Translations under genes and position numbers: made by a program | Source: Dehalococcoidia bacterium | Lineage (GTDB): Bacteria > Chloroflexota > Dehalococcoidia > Dehalococcoidales > RBG-16-60-22 | Length of the DNA: 48,475 nt | Direction of reading: 5' to 3' | NCBI GenBank assembly: GCA_011192005.1 | Contig: DUFB01000084.1 | Span: forward strand, 1 to 48,475 | Shown: positions 46,948 to 48,475 of the stretch, piece by piece | Layout: each line of letters starts with the position of its first letter | How positions within the stretch are numbered: the stretch's first letter is position 1 | The notes under the pieces: model-generated | What the model was told of the DNA's origin: nothing | Database searches by the model: none | Seen by the model: the letters and a program-made list of their open reading frames with translations, nothing else

Positions 46948-48396
46948 ATGCAATTCACTTTAAGGGAACCTTTGAGGAGAAATTTATCGCCCTATCTTAT
47001 CCTGGCAATAACATGCGTTGGTATTTTTATCTCGGCACTTGATCAAACAGTGATCTATGGTGCTCTAGCCGATATGATGCCAGACCTCGAGCTCACCGTA
47101 TTGGACCTAGACCAGGCGGTATGGATTGTTGTTGGTTACCTAATAGGTTACATATTTGCCATGCCCTTAATGGCAAGAGTTTCGGATGTATACGGCCATA
47201 GTCAAATTTATATCATGTCTTTATTACTATTCATCGTCGGTTCAATATTTGTAGCTCTCGCTCCTAACTTTGAATGGATCGTAACAGCCCGTATAGTTCA
47301 AGCCATCGGTGGTGGTGCGATGGTACCCATAGCCATGGCTATTGTAGCTGATAGCTTTCCTGGAGGATCTAGAGCCGTACCACTTGGAATCATTGGCGGA
47401 GTTGTCGAAGCTGGAGGTGCATTCGGACCATTTTACGGGGGAATTGTCTCGGAAATGCTCGATTGGCGCTGGATATTCTGGATCAATATACCGATTGGGA
47501 TAATAGCGGCCTTACTCATCTTCTTTCTACTCGGATCTAGCCAAAGGACTCAGGTCAAAGTGGATTATCTCGGTGGTATTTTACTTGCTGCGGGTCTCGC
47601 TTTCCTCAGCCTGGCTCTCAGCCAGAGACCAGAGCAGTTTGACTCTCGTCTTTATACTTTAACCACAGCAATTATCTCGGTGCTTTGTTTTACCTTTTTC
47701 ATAATGAGGCAGTTTAGGACCACGGAACCGCTAATTAATCTTTCTGTCTTCAAGAATATCACCTTTTCCAATGCGAATATTACCAGTTTAGTCACCGGAG
47801 CAGCCCTTATTATGGCTCTGGTAAATGTACCTCTTATTAGTCAGACCATTATGGGTTCCTCACCTATAGAGGCAGGGCTGAGGTTGTTTCGTCTTACCAT
47901 CATGATTTGTGCTGGAGCGATCCTGGGTGGATTTCTATGCCGGCGATTCGGTTACCGGTTACCAACCATACTCGGCCTGCTATTTAGTAGTCTCGGCTTC
48001 TTCTTTTTAAGCCGGTGGGATCTTGATATCGCCGATCCGCAAATGACATTGCATCTTGTTACGGTTGGATTAGGTTTTGGTTTGGTTATTGCTCCCCTTG
48101 CCACAGCCGTTGTCGAATCAATCGGGGTGGAGCAGAGAGCCATCGGCTCATCTATAGTGGTAATGACACGCATGATAGGCATGATAATAGGACTTGCAGC
48201 ATTATCCTCATGGGGTATGGGTAACTTTCAGATTATGACGGCTGGGATGACTCTCGAGGAAATAATGAATACCCCAGAAGAAGTGATTCAGGTGTCATTG
48301 GACTTATTCCATGATTTCTTTAAGATTTCAATCTTTATTTGTTTAGCCGGGATAATTCCGGCATTATTGTTATCCAGAGACAAAAGGAAGATTTGA
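46948..48396 (+). CDS. MFS transporter, DHA2/P55-like
   Basis: ISALDQTVIYGALADMMPDL, GYIFAMPLMARVSDVYGH, ARIVQAIGGGAMVPIAMAIVAD; many TM segments. Confidence 0.92.
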   Translation: MQFTLREPLRRNLSPYLILAITCVGIFISALDQTVIYGALADMMPDLELTVLDLDQAVWIVVGYLIGYIFAMPLMARVSDVYGHSQIYIMSLLLFIVGSIFVALAPNFEWIVTARIVQAIGGGAMVPIAMAIVADSFPGGSRAVPLGIIGGVVEAGGAFGPFYGGIVSEMLDWRWIFWINIPIGIIAALLIFFLLGSSQRTQVKVDYLGGILLAAGLAFLSLALSQRPEQFDSRLYTLTTAIISVLCFTFFIMRQFRTTEPLINLSVFKNITFSNANITSLVTGAALIMALVNVPLISQTIMGSSPIEAGLRLFRLTIMICAGAILGGFLCRRFGYRLPTILGLLFSSLGFFFLSRWDLDIADPQMTLHLVTVGLGFGLVIAPLATAVVESIGVEQRAIGSSIVVMTRMIGMIIGLAALSSWGMGNFQIMTAGMTLEEIMNTPEEVIQVSLDLFHDFFKISIFICLAGIIPALLLSRDKRKI

Positions 48397-48475
48397 TAAT
48401 GTTTATTTATCTCAATCTTTTTCGTATGATTTTATAACAAATCACTAGGTATTAGTTTGCTGTGTAAAAAGGAAC

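Noticed and set aside
1-48475. CRISPR arrays, rRNA genes, intact transposases or IS ends
   Set aside because: None seen; no regularly spaced repeats, rRNA-like sequence or transposase motifs recognised.

Overview
The window reads as bacterial chromosome, most likely Chloroflexota/Dehalococcoidia-like. That placement is inferred from gene content and not tested phylogenetically. Main blocks: (1) two glycosyltransferases at the left edge. (2) A ~7.8 kb segment bounded by an intact tRNA-Lys(CTT) gene (9940-10015, -) and a 47-bp near-perfect copy of its 3' part (2142-2188). It carries a co-oriented operon: MetH-activation-domain protein, two MttB-superfamily methyltransferases without amber codons, a corrinoid protein, AsnB and a PhnP-like metallo-beta-lactamase-fold protein. 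(3) A two-component signalling cluster (10628-15862, -) with a structured-RNA-like leader. (4) The most striking block is an apparently near-complete archaellum (archaeal-type flagellum) locus, 16072-26689 (-). It has three archaellins, ArlG, two ArlF paralogues (one with a large extra domain), ArlJ, ArlH, ArlI, ArlD/E-like accessory proteins and a 57-aa coiled-coil ORF missing from the supplied track. A divergent LuxR-type regulator with a pseudo-receiver sits next to it, and the shared promoter region has a candidate sigma70-type promoter framed by an inverted repeat. (5) A redox/catabolic region: Zn-alcohol dehydrogenase, Mo-bis-PGD oxidoreductase/NrfD/FeS module, carboxylesterase, a FAD-dehydrogenase/ThDP-decarboxylase/AOR/SDR/cupin cluster, CinA and a second AOR. 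(6) An LppX/LprG-like lipoprotein plus DHA2-type MFS pair resembling mycobacterial LprG-P55. All assignments come from reading motifs by eye; no searches were run.
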